DNA of 64,000 nt, taken from the NCBI RefSeq assembly GCF_022581195.2, contig NC_061461.1, positions 10,664,001-10,728,000 on the forward strand. The letters are read 5' to 3'. Below are positions 35,422-46,139 of the stretch, in pieces. The notes under the pieces were generated by a model. That model had not been told where the DNA came from. It searched no databases and worked only from the letters and a program-made list of their open reading frames with translations. Source of the stretch: Helicoverpa zea. Lineage: Eukaryota; Arthropoda; Insecta; Lepidoptera; Noctuidae. How positions within the stretch are numbered: the first letter of the stretch is position 1; each line of letters opens with the position of its first letter. A program made the translations under genes and the position numbers.

Positions 35422-37712
35422 TTTTAATTAAAATGAACCATGCTTACCAACTGATTTGAATTTACTTTGCTTAATAACTGTGAACCTTGAGTGTTTCTTA
35501 TCAAGATATTTAGAAATGAAACACCAATCTCAGATGTACCTATAAAAAAGTTGATTTCAACCATGCAAAATAAAAATATGTTTAAAAGTTCATAAAATGT
35601 AATTGAAATAGATGTATTACTTAAACTCCTCACGATATGTACAATTATGTATACGGTGGTAAGGCTGTGGTTTTGTTTAGAATAGTTGTTGACTGTCATA
35701 TCGCGGAGTGTATGGGTCAATGAACTGTCTATACAGTCTATGTTTAAAAGGTAAGGCTTTACAATTTTTATGAGCTTGTTCGAAATTAAGAGAGATACAA
35801 TTTCATCATGTAAATAAAATTTTCATTACTCAACCTCAAAAAAAAGCCGTACAAAGCTTAATCCTTTTACAACTAAAACTAAAAAACTTCCACATTTAAG
35901 CCGGTGTAATTCCGCAACATTATTTACAACCACACTCGTCCCTAATAGAAAAAGGTGCGGTATAAATCCTCAAAATATGCGATACTGCCACAATACAAAT
36001 ATTTGGTTACATTCAACGTAACCGCACATAAAAATGACGTATAACTTTTACGCGGAACCATTCCAGTTTGGGATTGGGCTATTCTTCCTAAATTTAATTT
36101 TGTAGGGGTAACTTATGGGGAAAAGGATTGGCGTTCGTTATGTTTGATGGGACTGGGCTTTTATGGGACTTTATTTTAATTTTTAGGTCGTGGTCTGAAC
36201 GTTGTCACATTTTTAAAAGTATTTGTGAAAAAAAAAATGCGCTATAAATGGTAGATGGCACGGTACTACAACGTTCGCTTCCGTGCGTGAGGTTGACCTA
36301 ACCTGAGATCGTAAAAAAAAATTAGTACATACATTTTAAGTATGTAGATCTACATAACATTACAGTAACCAATTAGGTATCTACCTGATGAAACCTAGCA
36401 CGTGGTGAATACCGGTCAAGCACAAATAGTTCACCTGCATCGGATGCATAAATTGAATGAACCCAATTGTCTTCCTAGTCAGGGAATCATGATAAATCTA
36501 TCAGGACTTGTTCTTCCAGCCTTCAGCTGGTCTCACAGCACAGGGAACAATAATACTTATATGTTACAAAAACCTACATACATCCCATCGTTTGGACCTT
36601 CTACGTTGCGCCCAATAGAGCAACGGATTTAGAGGCAAAAGTTTTATTAGGATCTCGATAAACGGAGCGAGAACGAATATTTTTATCTGCTCCTAACGTA
36701 GGGTTAGTCTATTGATTTGCGTACTACCTAATTCTGTAGCGGGTTGGTTGTTATGGGACGTTTAATGTAGAGGTAGCTTTCAAATAATTGCAGAATTTAG
36801 CAATCACATGGCCAAACAAATATGGCCTTGTCTAACTTTATATGGATGGAAATAGGCTGTGTCTCGTAGTCACGAGTAGTTAAAATATTAGAACTAAGAC
36901 AGACCACACAACCTTTGAACAATATATAATTAAGTGCAATAACAAACGTCACTTATGCCACTGTTTATCACGGGTCATGACATATAAGCTGGGTACAGGT
37001 GGACATACCAATAACGAAGACTTAACAATTGGTTCCTAATTTACCCTTTGGACACGTAATCCTAAAAATACTCTACACCAAAACTTCTATCACCAAATCA
37101 CAAAGATGTACAACACTTCAGTAGTTAGAAAGTTGACGGCTGTCGGGAACTAGGTACTGAACGGTAAAACTACCAAATTCGGAAGCAAAGCTCGTAAAAC
37201 ATGAAATATGACGGCATATTACATGAAAGGATCAGGATGTACGAAATGAATGTTTTTTAACGTCACTAAAATGTTACGATGCAATTTTCATAAAGTGATT
37301 CATGGCCTGATAGAATGGGGAATAAAATTGTGTGGTCATCTTCGAAAATTGTTGGCTCGTAGTAAACTGATTTTTTTATGGTAATTGATTGTGATAAAAG
37401 TGGCGGTTTTTGGCAACAATGAAGAGAGAGAACACTTATTTCAAAAATACGCTTTGCAGATAATAGGGATCAAACATTACACTTATTGTGACTTCACTAC
37501 AAAACATGTATTTGACGCCTACATGGTTATTTTATCCAAAAAACAAATTGTAACAGACCTGTTTCTGTCCTTTTGAAATTTTGGACGTGAAAAGTTGCTG
37601 ATTTGGCAATCCTAGTTTCTATAAACTATTTGAAATTGACTATATTATTCAAAGTTATGTAGACACCAAGTAAGCTAGCCGAACTAAATCACTGTATGTG
37701 GCACACAACTTA
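35422..37712. other. No gene recognised
   Basis: Frames of up to about 98 codons (35424-35720 -, 36402-36632 +, 37385-37576 +) show no domain, repeat or codon pattern I can defend. This is the left flank of the R1-clade insertion. Confidence 0.4.
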
Positions 37713-37728
37713 GGTTATAGAAAAGTCT
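37713..37728. repeat. Left target-site duplication (16 bp)
   Basis: GGTTATAGAAAAGTCT, identical to 43268-43283. The base triplet before it is TTA, so the pre-integration site read TTAGGTTATAG. Confidence 0.95.
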
Positions 37729-37876
37729 GGGGGTCCCCCCACAGCGTTGACTTCCACGTAGTGACCCCTGGGCAACGCCGCGCCTGACCACCGTAACGGA
37801 GTGGCAGGCCGGCGGCTAACGAACGCTGTGCGTCGAAACGGTAAAGTCGGTAAAGGTTTCGATACTGTCGGTAGCA

Positions 37877-39793
37877 ATGCCACGTCTTCCGAGGGCCGCC
37901 TCCGGGCGCTGTCTCCCTAAAGGCCCTTCTCAGGGCCAACCCAAAGGCCCTTCTCAGGGCCAACCCAAAGGCCCTTCTCAGGGCCAATCTCGAGATGCTT
38001 CGGCATCAGAGACCAGCCGCGCACCATCTGCGGCTAGTCTCATGAGAGGTAATGATCTCGTGTCGACCGACCTGTCCGACACGGAGTCAGAAATGAGTGG
38101 AACGAACGGTGTCGCAACCCGCCAGACGAGGAAGAGGGCCTTCCTCAAGCGGGGCTCCGGAGGCTCTTCGGACGCAGCCGAAAAGCCCGCCAAGCGGGCG
38201 GTATTAGAAGCCGACGACCGGCCAAGCAGAACCAGCGCCAGCCACGGAGTCTCCAGTGTCCTTTATGCGGAGCACTCCGTGGAGGAAATGGAGCGCATGG
38301 CTCTGGAGGATCAGATGGAGATCCTAGAGGTGGCTTCCAAGTCCTCTAATCTGAAGGGGACCTTCCAGAAGGCCCTGAAATGCCGGGCAGCGAACTTGCT
38401 CGGCATTGTAAAGGAGTTGGCGCAGCGCACCTCCTCCGATGAGACGCGGCAACTGCAGGCAAAGGTGGATCGCCTGCAGAAAGAGGTGACCGCGCTGCAC
38501 GCGCGCGCTGCCGAGCCCACGACTCGGCCTGAGGGGACGGACTCCTCTAACCTTGAGGATATCATCCGCAAGGTGGTCATGGAGGAGAGGGCCTTCACCA
38601 GGGCCTGTTTTGCCGGCATCGAAGACCGGCTCCTGCCGGAGACGCGGCTACGCCCTCCACTCGCGGCGGATAAGGCGCCCGGACGAATGCCAATTGCACC
38701 GGGGCCCTCAACGGCTCCAGCCCAGTCGGAGCCCCAGGTGCTAAAGACCACCAAGGGCAAAGGAAAGGGCAAGAAGACCTCACCAGCCCCGACTACCCAG
38801 ACGGTCCCTCTCGAACCGGTGAGGGAAGACCCTCTGCTGCCCTCCACCACCCCTTCCAACCAGCCTTGGATTAAGGTGGTAGCGAGGAAGCGGAAGGGGA
38901 AAAAGTCGGCTCCTGAGCCCCCTGCAGCCAAGCCTGCAGCCTCAGAGGACAAGAGGAGGAAGCTCGCTCCTCCTCCAAGAACCGAAGCCGTGGTAGTCAC
39001 GTTGACTCCAGAGGCAGCGCAACGAGGGGAGACGTACGAGTCCGTACTGCGGCGGGCTCGTACAAACGTCGACCCTGCGGAACTTGGAGCTGGCCGAGTC
39101 ACGTGCCGGAAGACCCAAACGGGGGCTCGTATCTTCGAGTTCTCGGGGGCGCAACGCGGCACCAAGGCGGACCTCTTCGCGACGAAGCTCCGAGAGGCTG
39201 TCGCGGACACGGCCATGGTTGCGAGGCCCGTCAAGTGTGTGGCTCTAGAGGTGACCGACCTTGACGACTCGGTCACGCAAGAGGAGGTGGTGGCAGCGGT
39301 TGCAGCGGCGGGGGGCTGCCCCGTCGCATCTGTCAAGGGCCGAGCCATTAGACCTGGCCGCAGGGGTATGGGCACTGTGAGACTAGAGTGCCCGGTCGTA
39401 GCTGCCAAGGCGGTTTTGGCTAAGGGTCGCCTCCCGGTCGGGCTGAGCTCGGGTGGGGTCCGAGTGCTTGAAGATACGCCGATGCGCTGTTTCAAGTGCC
39501 TCGGCATCGGGCACACCCGGCCTCTCTGCCCGTCCAATGCCGAGCGTGGGGAACTATGCTTCCGCTGCGGGGAAGGGGGGCACAGGTTGGCCTCCTGCGA
39601 GGCGGCCACCACGCATTGCGCAGTATGCGCTGCCAGTGGTCGTCCAGCCAACCACGTGATGGCGGGCAGGGAATGCCGACCGCCACCAAAGAAGGGCAAA
39701 CCGCAGGCGCCGGTGCGGCCTGCCACTGCTGCCGCCACTGAAACTCCAGTTCCAGTGCCGGCCACCGAGGGAAGCGCGATGAACACCGACTGA
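37877..39793 (+). CDS. R1-clade ORF1 (gag-like nucleic-acid-binding protein)
   Basis: 638 residues. Packages element RNA and helps target it (family role). ATG 37877 is followed by a run of 8-residue repeats (KGPSQGQP). A Ser/Asp-rich region follows, then short coiled coils near residues 135-160 and 195-215. A Lys/Pro-rich linker leads to a conserved block (VEVTDLDDS-type segment, here ALEVTDLDDSVTQEEVV). Three zinc knuckles follow: C538-C541-H546-C551, C561-C564-H569-C574, and C581-C584-H593-C600. The stop TGA at 39791-39793 overlaps the ORF2 start (TGATG). No frame disruption. Confidence 0.92.
   Translation: MPRLPRAASGRCLPKGPSQGQPKGPSQGQPKGPSQGQSRDASASETSRAPSAASLMRGNDLVSTDLSDTESEMSGTNGVATRQTRKRAFLKRGSGGSSDAAEKPAKRAVLEADDRPSRTSASHGVSSVLYAEHSVEEMERMALEDQMEILEVASKSSNLKGTFQKALKCRAANLLGIVKELAQRTSSDETRQLQAKVDRLQKEVTALHARAAEPTTRPEGTDSSNLEDIIRKVVMEERAFTRACFAGIEDRLLPETRLRPPLAADKAPGRMPIAPGPSTAPAQSEPQVLKTTKGKGKGKKTSPAPTTQTVPLEPVREDPLLPSTTPSNQPWIKVVARKRKGKKSAPEPPAAKPAASEDKRRKLAPPPRTEAVVVTLTPEAAQRGETYESVLRRARTNVDPAELGAGRVTCRKTQTGARIFEFSGAQRGTKADLFATKLREAVADTAMVARPVKCVALEVTDLDDSVTQEEVVAAVAAAGGCPVASVKGRAIRPGRRGMGTVRLECPVVAAKAVLAKGRLPVGLSSGGVRVLEDTPMRCFKCLGIGHTRPLCPSNAERGELCFRCGEGGHRLASCEAATTHCAVCAASGRPANHVMAGRECRPPPKKGKPQAPVRPATAAATETPVPVPATEGSAMNTD
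37919..37987 (+). repeat. 24-bp tandem repeats in ORF1, about three copies
   Basis: Units at 37919-37942 and 37943-37966, plus 21 bases at 37967-37987. Each contains GGCCCTTCTCAGGGCC, an inverted repeat able to fold into a hairpin. They encode (KGPSQGQP)n. Confidence 0.95.
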
Positions 39794-39795
39794 TG
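39791..39795 (+). promoter_or_regulatory. ORF1/ORF2 stop-start overlap TGATG
   Basis: The A of the ORF1 stop TGA is the A of the ORF2 ATG. Related elements (SART1, by recollection) use a UAAUG overlap to translate ORF2 by termination-reinitiation; this arrangement suggests the same here. Confidence 0.75.
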
Positions 39796-42700
39796 GCTGG
39801 GCATCGTAGACGTGTTCTTCAAGCGAACATCAACCACTGCAGAGCAGCCCAGAGCCTGCTGGTCCAAACCTTTGCGGAGTGGTTGGTGGACGTGGCGGTT
39901 GTCGCCGAGCCGTACTCTGTCCCTGGCAGCTGGCTGGGAGACGACAACGGCTCGGTTGCATTGGTGGCGCGGTCTTCCACGGACTCCCCTCCCCTCTCGC
40001 TCTTAGAGAGAGGACCGGGATACGTCGCCGCCGCGTGGGGGGACATAGCCCTTGTAGGGGTGTATTTCTCTCCAAACCGCCCTCTCACGGACTTCGAGAA
40101 CTTTCTCGAGGTCCTCGCCAGGGTGGCAAGCGGAGTGGTGCAGCACCGGGTGTTGGTCATGGGCGATTTCAACGCAAAATCTGTGTTATGGGGTAACCCA
40201 GCCACAAATGCCCGAGGACGAGAGGTGGAAACCTGGTTCATGTCGTCCGGTCTGTCCCTGCTGAATAGGGGGACAGTTCATACCTGCGTGCGGCGGCAGG
40301 GGGGCTCCATCGTGGACCTCGCCTTTGCCTCCCCTTCTTTGGCGGCCTGTGTAGTGGACTGGCGGGTGGAGCTGGTGGAGACGCTGTCAGACCACCGATA
40401 CGTGCGGTTTGATGTTTCCACCCCGGGCTCCCAGGGGACCCAGGAGGGTCGGTCGCACTTCCCGCGGTGGGCGCTCTCCCGCCTTGACCGGGAAGCCGCC
40501 GTGGAGGCGGCATTCGTCCAGGACTGGCTGTCGCCTCCTGTTGTAGTCCGGGATGTGGACGCCACAGCGGTCCAGTTAAGGGTCTCCCTGACCGAGGTGT
40601 GCAACTCTAGCATGCCTCGGTCTCATCGTCCATCTCCTAGGCGTGCCGTTTATTGGTGGTCGGAGGAGTTGGGGGATCTACGGGCCGCCTGTGTGGCAGC
40701 CAGGCGGGCCTACACAAGAAGCCGGCGGCGGCGCATTCGCGACCTCAACAACGAGGACCGCCTCTATGCAGCCTACATAGAGGCCAAGTCGACGCTGACA
40801 GCGCGAATGGGCACAGCCCAGGATCGCGCGAGGGCGGAAATGTTTGAGGGTCTGGACATTGATCCCTTTGGGAGGCCGTACAAGGCGGCATGCAACAAAC
40901 TGCGCCCGTACGGTCCTCCAGTTGCCGAGACTCTCGAGCCGTCGTTGCTGGATGGGGTGGTCCAGTCCCTGTTTCCACGCAGGGACAACTTCACTCCACC
41001 AGAGATGAGCGCCCCGCGAGGTGCAGCTCCGTCAGCCGAGGAGATCCCGCTGATTACGCAGGACGAGGTGGAAAGGGCAGTTTCCTGCCTCAGGGGTAAA
41101 AAGACGGCCCCAGGTCCGGATGGCGTCCCCGCAAAGGTGGTGGCCATCGCCACATCCCAGATGGGAGAAAGGTTTCGGGACCTCTTCAGTGCGTGCCTGA
41201 CGTGCGAGGGGTTCCCGAAGCCATGGAAGGAGGGCCAATTGTGCCTTCTTCGGAAGGAAGGGCGGCCGGCGGACTCCCCATCGGCATACCGACCCATCGT
41301 TTTACTGGATGAGGTCGGCAAAATGTTCGAGAGGATCCTCGCCGCCCGAATCAACAGACATCTGAGCACAATCGGCCCGGATCTAGCGGACGCTCAGTTC
41401 GGTTTTCGAGCTGAGCGTTCGACAGTTGACGCCCTGTCCCGACTAAAAGACCAGGTGAGGGAGGCGATGGATGCGGGAGACGGACTGTTGGCTGTGTCAT
41501 TCGACATAGCCAACGCCTTCAACTCCATTCCCCACTCCACCATACTGGAGGCCCTCCGCTTCCACGGGGTGCCTCCGTATTTGCGGGGACTTTTGGCGGA
41601 CTACCTGAGGGACCGCACAGTCCTCCTTGTGGACAAGACGGGCCAGCTCCGACGTTACGGCGTCGAGTCCGGTGTCCCACAGGGTTCTGTTCTAGGGCCG
41701 CTCCTGTGGAACATTGGATTCGACTGGCTTTTGCGGGGCAACCTCCCCCGTGGCACGTCTATCATTTGCTATGCAGACGACACACTTCTGATTGCCCGGG
41801 GGAGAAATTTTGGAGAGGCGGCCAGCTTGGCCTCGGCGGGCGGTTCACTAGTGGTGGACAGAATCTCCCGCCTAGGGCTGACGGTGGCGCTGCAAAAGAC
41901 CGAAGCCGTGTTCTTCCATGGGCCCCGGCAGCACCAACCGCCTGACGCTCATATACATGTGGAGGGTGTCCGCATTGGGGTACAGCCCCAGATGAAATAT
42001 CTGGGCATAGTCCTCGATAGCAAGTGGCGCTTCAACGCACACTTCAGTGGCTTGTCGACGCGCTTGATGAGGACCGCGGGCGCCCTCTCATGGCTCCTCC
42101 CGAACATCGGGAGGCCCGGCGACCATTGCCGGCGTCTGTACGCCGGCATACTCAAGAGTATGGCCCTGTACGGGGCCCCAATCTGGGCAGACTCACTGTG
42201 CGGTCGGAGGAACGCCGCTGCCATCCGAAGGCCACAAAGGGCCATTGCACAGCGGGTGGCGAGGGCATACCGCACAGTGAGCTTCGCGGCGGCGTGCGTT
42301 CTGGCGGGAGCCCCTCCTTGGGAACTCGAAGCTTGGGTGCTCGCCAGAGTGTACGACTGGACGGCGGCGCAAAGGGCGCTAGACCGGCACCCGGACCCGA
42401 TCGAACGGGAAGAAGTGCGTGAGGAGGCGAGGGAGGCAATCACTCGGCACTGGGCCGAGGACCTTGCCTCGTCAACGTTCGGTCGCCGGACGCTGGATGC
42501 CATCGGGCCTGTCCTGGATGAATGGCTCGATCGGCGACATGGCTGCCTCTCGATGCACCTGGTGCAGGTGCTGTCCGGGCATGGCTGCTTTGGAGCGTAC
42601 CTGCACCGGATTGGGAGGGAGGAGACCCCAAAGTGCCACCATTGTGCAGCCGAGGTGGATACGGCAGAGCACACACTGGGGGTGTGCCCATCGTGGGCTG

Positions 42701-43014
42701 AACCCCGCCGCGCCCTGGTGGCAGTGGTCGGGGATGACCTCTCGCTCCCCAGTGTGATTGGTGCCATGCTGGGAGGTGAAGAGGCATGGGACGCGGTGGC
42801 CTCCTTCTGTGAGGACGTCATGTCACAGAAGGAGGCGGCGGAGCGCTTGCGGGAGAACGACCCTCTCGCAGCGCCGCTCCGCAGACGAAGAAGGGGTGGA
42901 AGACGGCGAACACAACGTCCGTCCCCATCCGCCCCGGGGGGTGATCAGCGGGCGACAGGCGCGGGGGTGCCACCGCCTGCATTACAAGGATCGCCCCTTG
43001 TGCTCCGGCCATAA
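39793..43014 (+). CDS. R1-clade ORF2 (endonuclease and reverse transcriptase)
   Basis: 1,073 residues; cuts target DNA and copies element RNA from the nick (target-primed reverse transcription). Residues 1-215 form an APE-type endonuclease with Asn12 (QANINH), Glu39 (VAEPYS), GDFN at 124-127 and SDH at 199-201. The reverse transcriptase lies at about 415-720, with the AYRPI and GVPQGSVLGP motifs and the active site YADD at 660-663. A C-terminal zinc finger C948-C951-H960-C965 follows (CX2CX8HX4C). The frame is open throughout and every catalytic residue I checked is present, so the protein could be active. No RNase H signature was seen. Confidence 0.95.
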   Translation: MAGHRRRVLQANINHCRAAQSLLVQTFAEWLVDVAVVAEPYSVPGSWLGDDNGSVALVARSSTDSPPLSLLERGPGYVAAAWGDIALVGVYFSPNRPLTDFENFLEVLARVASGVVQHRVLVMGDFNAKSVLWGNPATNARGREVETWFMSSGLSLLNRGTVHTCVRRQGGSIVDLAFASPSLAACVVDWRVELVETLSDHRYVRFDVSTPGSQGTQEGRSHFPRWALSRLDREAAVEAAFVQDWLSPPVVVRDVDATAVQLRVSLTEVCNSSMPRSHRPSPRRAVYWWSEELGDLRAACVAARRAYTRSRRRRIRDLNNEDRLYAAYIEAKSTLTARMGTAQDRARAEMFEGLDIDPFGRPYKAACNKLRPYGPPVAETLEPSLLDGVVQSLFPRRDNFTPPEMSAPRGAAPSAEEIPLITQDEVERAVSCLRGKKTAPGPDGVPAKVVAIATSQMGERFRDLFSACLTCEGFPKPWKEGQLCLLRKEGRPADSPSAYRPIVLLDEVGKMFERILAARINRHLSTIGPDLADAQFGFRAERSTVDALSRLKDQVREAMDAGDGLLAVSFDIANAFNSIPHSTILEALRFHGVPPYLRGLLADYLRDRTVLLVDKTGQLRRYGVESGVPQGSVLGPLLWNIGFDWLLRGNLPRGTSIICYADDTLLIARGRNFGEAASLASAGGSLVVDRISRLGLTVALQKTEAVFFHGPRQHQPPDAHIHVEGVRIGVQPQMKYLGIVLDSKWRFNAHFSGLSTRLMRTAGALSWLLPNIGRPGDHCRRLYAGILKSMALYGAPIWADSLCGRRNAAAIRRPQRAIAQRVARAYRTVSFAAACVLAGAPPWELEAWVLARVYDWTAAQRALDRHPDPIEREEVREEAREAITRHWAEDLASSTFGRRTLDAIGPVLDEWLDRRHGCLSMHLVQVLSGHGCFGAYLHRIGREETPKCHHCAAEVDTAEHTLGVCPSWAEPRRALVAVVGDDLSLPSVIGAMLGGEEAWDAVASFCEDVMSQKEAAERLRENDPLAAPLRRRRRGGRRRTQRPSPSAPGGDQRATGAGVPPPALQGSPLVLRP

Positions 43015-43267
43015 TAGGGACCTCTCCCCACTGGGGGGAGGCATGAGGGGCCTGCCGTGAGGCGGGCAATCGCCGGTGGGGACCTGGATGCCATAGATTC
43101 CCAGACCCCCTCCACTCAGGCGAGGTCGGAGTGCCGCTGGGCCTTTTTAGTGGGTATACCGGGAACGTCGTTACCGGGGAGTCCCACATACCCCTCTCCC
43201 GTCCCCCGACGGGAAGGGCATGCGTAATAGCATTTTTTACCCAGCGACAACAAAAAAAAAAAAAAAA
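43015..43267 (+). other. R1-clade 3' UTR and poly(A) tail
   Basis: GC-rich 3' UTR, then a tail of 16 A residues (43252-43267). The UTR is expected to carry the structure recognised by the reverse transcriptase (inference from related elements). Confidence 0.85.
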
Positions 43268-43283
43268 GGTTATAGAAAAGTCT
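43268..43283. repeat. Right target-site duplication (16 bp)
   Basis: Identical to 37713-37728. It is followed by ACTTTACG, so the top-strand cut fell between T and A. Confidence 0.95.
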
Positions 43284-46139
43284 ACTTTACGTCCACGAAG
43301 AATCTATTTGGAGTGAGGCCAGTCTGGCAACTTCAGATAAGCAATTGGTTAGACCGAGTGTTCCAAGACAATTGGTTTCTTATATATTTTACAGAAATGA
43401 AATTGCTGGAATGGAAACTATTTTGTAATAGAGTTAGAAGCTATTTCTGCACTGCATGCGTTGTGCTTTCATCGCATTTTGTTTTTTGAACTACGTTGTA
43501 TTAAATTGTGTTTGGGATAAGATGTAGTTTAGTATTCATACTATTTTGGGATTATTTACTTAAATGGAAGATTATATTATCATGCATATAATTCCCAGAA
43601 TATATAACAAAAGCGGTTGAGCTATACTTGCATGCGTAAACTCAGGAGTAGTCAACTCAACGAGCCATACAAAGGCGATATGCATGTAGTACATTTTAGA
43701 CACAGGTGTGCGCCGCACACTATGCACACAGGGGCGGCAGAATAAAATATCACAAGGATACTCAGTTTCTTATCCAACAATAATATACCCAAGACAGACA
43801 ACAATCACACTGTTCATCTTCACATCACATTAGTCCCAACTAATTCACTATCTCCGATTTACATTTGATTATCAGGTCAGTCTGCCACTGGAATTCCGTA
43901 GATTATTATCCATACCGCAAATCAATTTGCAATTCCATCTGGATTCACTCGAAGCACTTCGTAATTGGGGGTGCTTTAATTGTATCTGTTTGTTGTTTGT
44001 GTCAACGGTTGTTGTGTAATGGAGCGGTTGGGAAACCTGTGACGTCATTGTAAAGCCTAGCATGGAGTTTGAACCTTTGTTCTATTTGGATGGTTGATTT
44101 ACGTGGTAGGTTATGTTTTGTATGGGAGTTTTGTAGATTTTATTAAGGTAGTAACTAAGAGGAAGTATGTATATAAGGAGGTGCACAGAAGAGTATATAG
44201 GTGTACATAAGGGAATACATAAAAGTGTTGATGAGGGGAGTACATTAGAGCGTTCGTGGGGGCATTAAATTCTTGGGGTATATGGGGTGTCACATAATGG
44301 TGGAGTACCTTAAAGAGGTTATGCTTATAGAGAGAGTACATAAGTAGAAATTAGTGTAACACTACAAGTAAACTATGGTTGTAGGCATGCAAACAGTGTC
44401 CTCCACAGAAAGAAAGAAAGAAATATTTTTTTTTGCATACAGTAGATATAATATGATGGCCCCTCGATCCCTTCCCACTTGATCTTTTTGTACAAAAAGG
44501 ACTCCAGTTATAGAAGTTTTGCCAATAAACAAAATTCCAGTCGAAATCTGATCAGGTACAAAACCGGAGATTTCCTTACTGTAAGAATACCAATCATTTC
44601 ACGAATCCTGAACAATTTTAAGGTATGTTCAAGCAAAAGGTGTTGTCTTCAACGGAGGGAACAAAGCTGTGTTCCTCTTAAGGGTACCAATAAAGGTTTA
44701 TCACAATTTTGTTTTTAAAATATTCAGGTAGGATAAAAATGGATGAGTGTTACACCGGAGTGCAACATTGCATTATTGCGATGATTTCGTTTCAGCAGCA
44801 TTTAGTTCTTTAACATTAGTTTTAAAAATGCGTTATTATTTTTAAACCTAGTGTAATTTTTTTGCCATACATGCTGACGTTTTAATTGTTCTTGACTTAA
44901 TTTGACTATGACCTGTCAATATACCATTGTGTAAGAATAGCCAAATGATTAACACCACAGGTGATTTTTTTGAATTCTTCCACATGGATTTCATTACTAA
45001 CAAAACAGATCACAAAGGTTTTCAAGCATTTTAAATAAAATTAAAATAACGAATAATCTTACGTCCTCTGACTGTTACACCTCTATAAAACAACAACCAG
45101 TCCCGCGAGAGGTCGCTATTGTTCTTAGGGTACAATTCAAAAACAGGCCCTGACAAAAAGGGCACCAATTTGATGGAAAAACTCTCTGCAATAAGAAGAT
45201 GAGAGCACTCTCTTGAGACACTACCTATAAGTAAGGTGCCAGTTTTAGCAACCAGCTTCATATTTGTATTTTTTTTTTATATAAAAATATGATACTTACT
45301 CTAATAAATACACAGCCTTGACTAAACTAGGTACTCATTATCTATTAAATTTTCGTATTACCGAAAAACTAAAAAAATACCGGTAAATAGGAGATTTTAT
45401 TGGTCAAAAGCCTCAGTCTGATTGCGAACAGTTTTTATGAAATGAAAATCTCATATTTTGCCTTTCATTGTATAACTTAACCTTTCATCAATCCTATTAT
45501 CTGCTTCTGTTATCCATTCTTTTTTATTTTCAATTGCACATTTACACGAAACATCAAAAACAAAACAAAAATATCTGCACAAAGTTTAGAAACGTAAGCA
45601 CTTTTCGCTGTAAATGGAACCACAACTCAATCTACCTTGATTTTTGCGGTACCCAAGCGAGCATTCCCAAGCCCTCTTTTACACGGAACCCAAAAAATAA
45701 AGATTGTTGTCCCGTACCTATTATATTTGGGGGTTCAGACATACCGACAAACTTTATTTTTAAGTTTCATATTATCTTTGTATTCCTTGTACAATATGTA
45801 ACGTTTGGGATTTCTTATCTTTTCTTGTTTGTTTACCTGTTTTTTGCAGCAAGACGCCATGACAGTTTTGTTTATATCTGTCATAATATTGTTTTGGTTA
45901 GGTATATGAAGTAACTTGTATAAAAAATATTTAATTTCTAATTGCATTATAACATCAGAATTAATAATATTATCTATTAGCTAATTGCGGCAAGAATAAT
46001 AATTTTGGAAGCCAAATGGATCCATTTCGGTCGAGTGCTTTCTGTTTGACTATCTTTGTGGAAATACACTGAAACAAAGTTCAAGGTTTTGTAAAGTCTA
46101 GACGTTTTCTAATCTTATTATTCCAAGACATTGCAGGCT
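43284..46139. other. Little recognised; one weak exon candidate
   Basis: A (AGAA)n microsatellite lies near 44408-44424, and a degenerate stretch at 44160-44340 repeats GTACAT-like words. See the separate entry at 45063-45261. A 148-codon frame at 45468-45914 (+) is hydrophobic and AT-driven, and I do not accept it. Confidence 0.35.
45063..45261 (-). other. Candidate first coding exon, unknown gene
   Basis: ATG at 45261 opens 66 codons with balanced composition (MKLVAKTGTLLIGSVSREC, later PVFELYPKNNSDLSRDW). They run to a fair splice donor, C|GTAAGATT, at 45062. I found no matching second exon on the minus strand and recognise no family. It may be chance or a repeat fragment. Confidence 0.2.

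Larger units (their letters stand above)
37729..43267 (+). mobile_element. Full-length R1-clade non-LTR retrotransposon
   Basis: The unit is 5,539 bp: a 148-bp 5' UTR beginning GGGGGTCCCCCC, ORF1 (gag-like with three zinc knuckles), ORF2 (APE endonuclease, reverse transcriptase, C-terminal zinc finger), a 3' UTR and 16 A residues. Both frames are open and flanked by a perfect 16-bp target duplication, so this is a complete and probably recent insertion. Its GC-rich coding sequence stands out from the AT-rich host DNA. Domain order and the three CCHC motifs in ORF1 are typical of the R1 clade (R1, TRAS, SART, RT); I see no RNase H domain. TRAS- or SART-like affinity is inference. Confidence 0.93.

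Noticed and set aside
36402..36632. 76-codon plus-strand frame with more balanced composition
   Set aside because: No domain, no splice sites that extend it, no repeat relation seen; could be a decayed fragment but I cannot support a gene.
38311..39867. 518-codon minus-strand frame opposite the R1-clade ORF1, and several long frames opposite or overlapping ORF2
   Set aside because: Shadows of GC-rich coding sequence; they show only low-complexity composition, while the plus-strand frames carry the conserved motifs.
45468..45914. 148-codon plus-strand frame
   Set aside because: Rich in Phe, Tyr, Ile and Leu from AT-rich DNA, with no recognisable motif or splice context.
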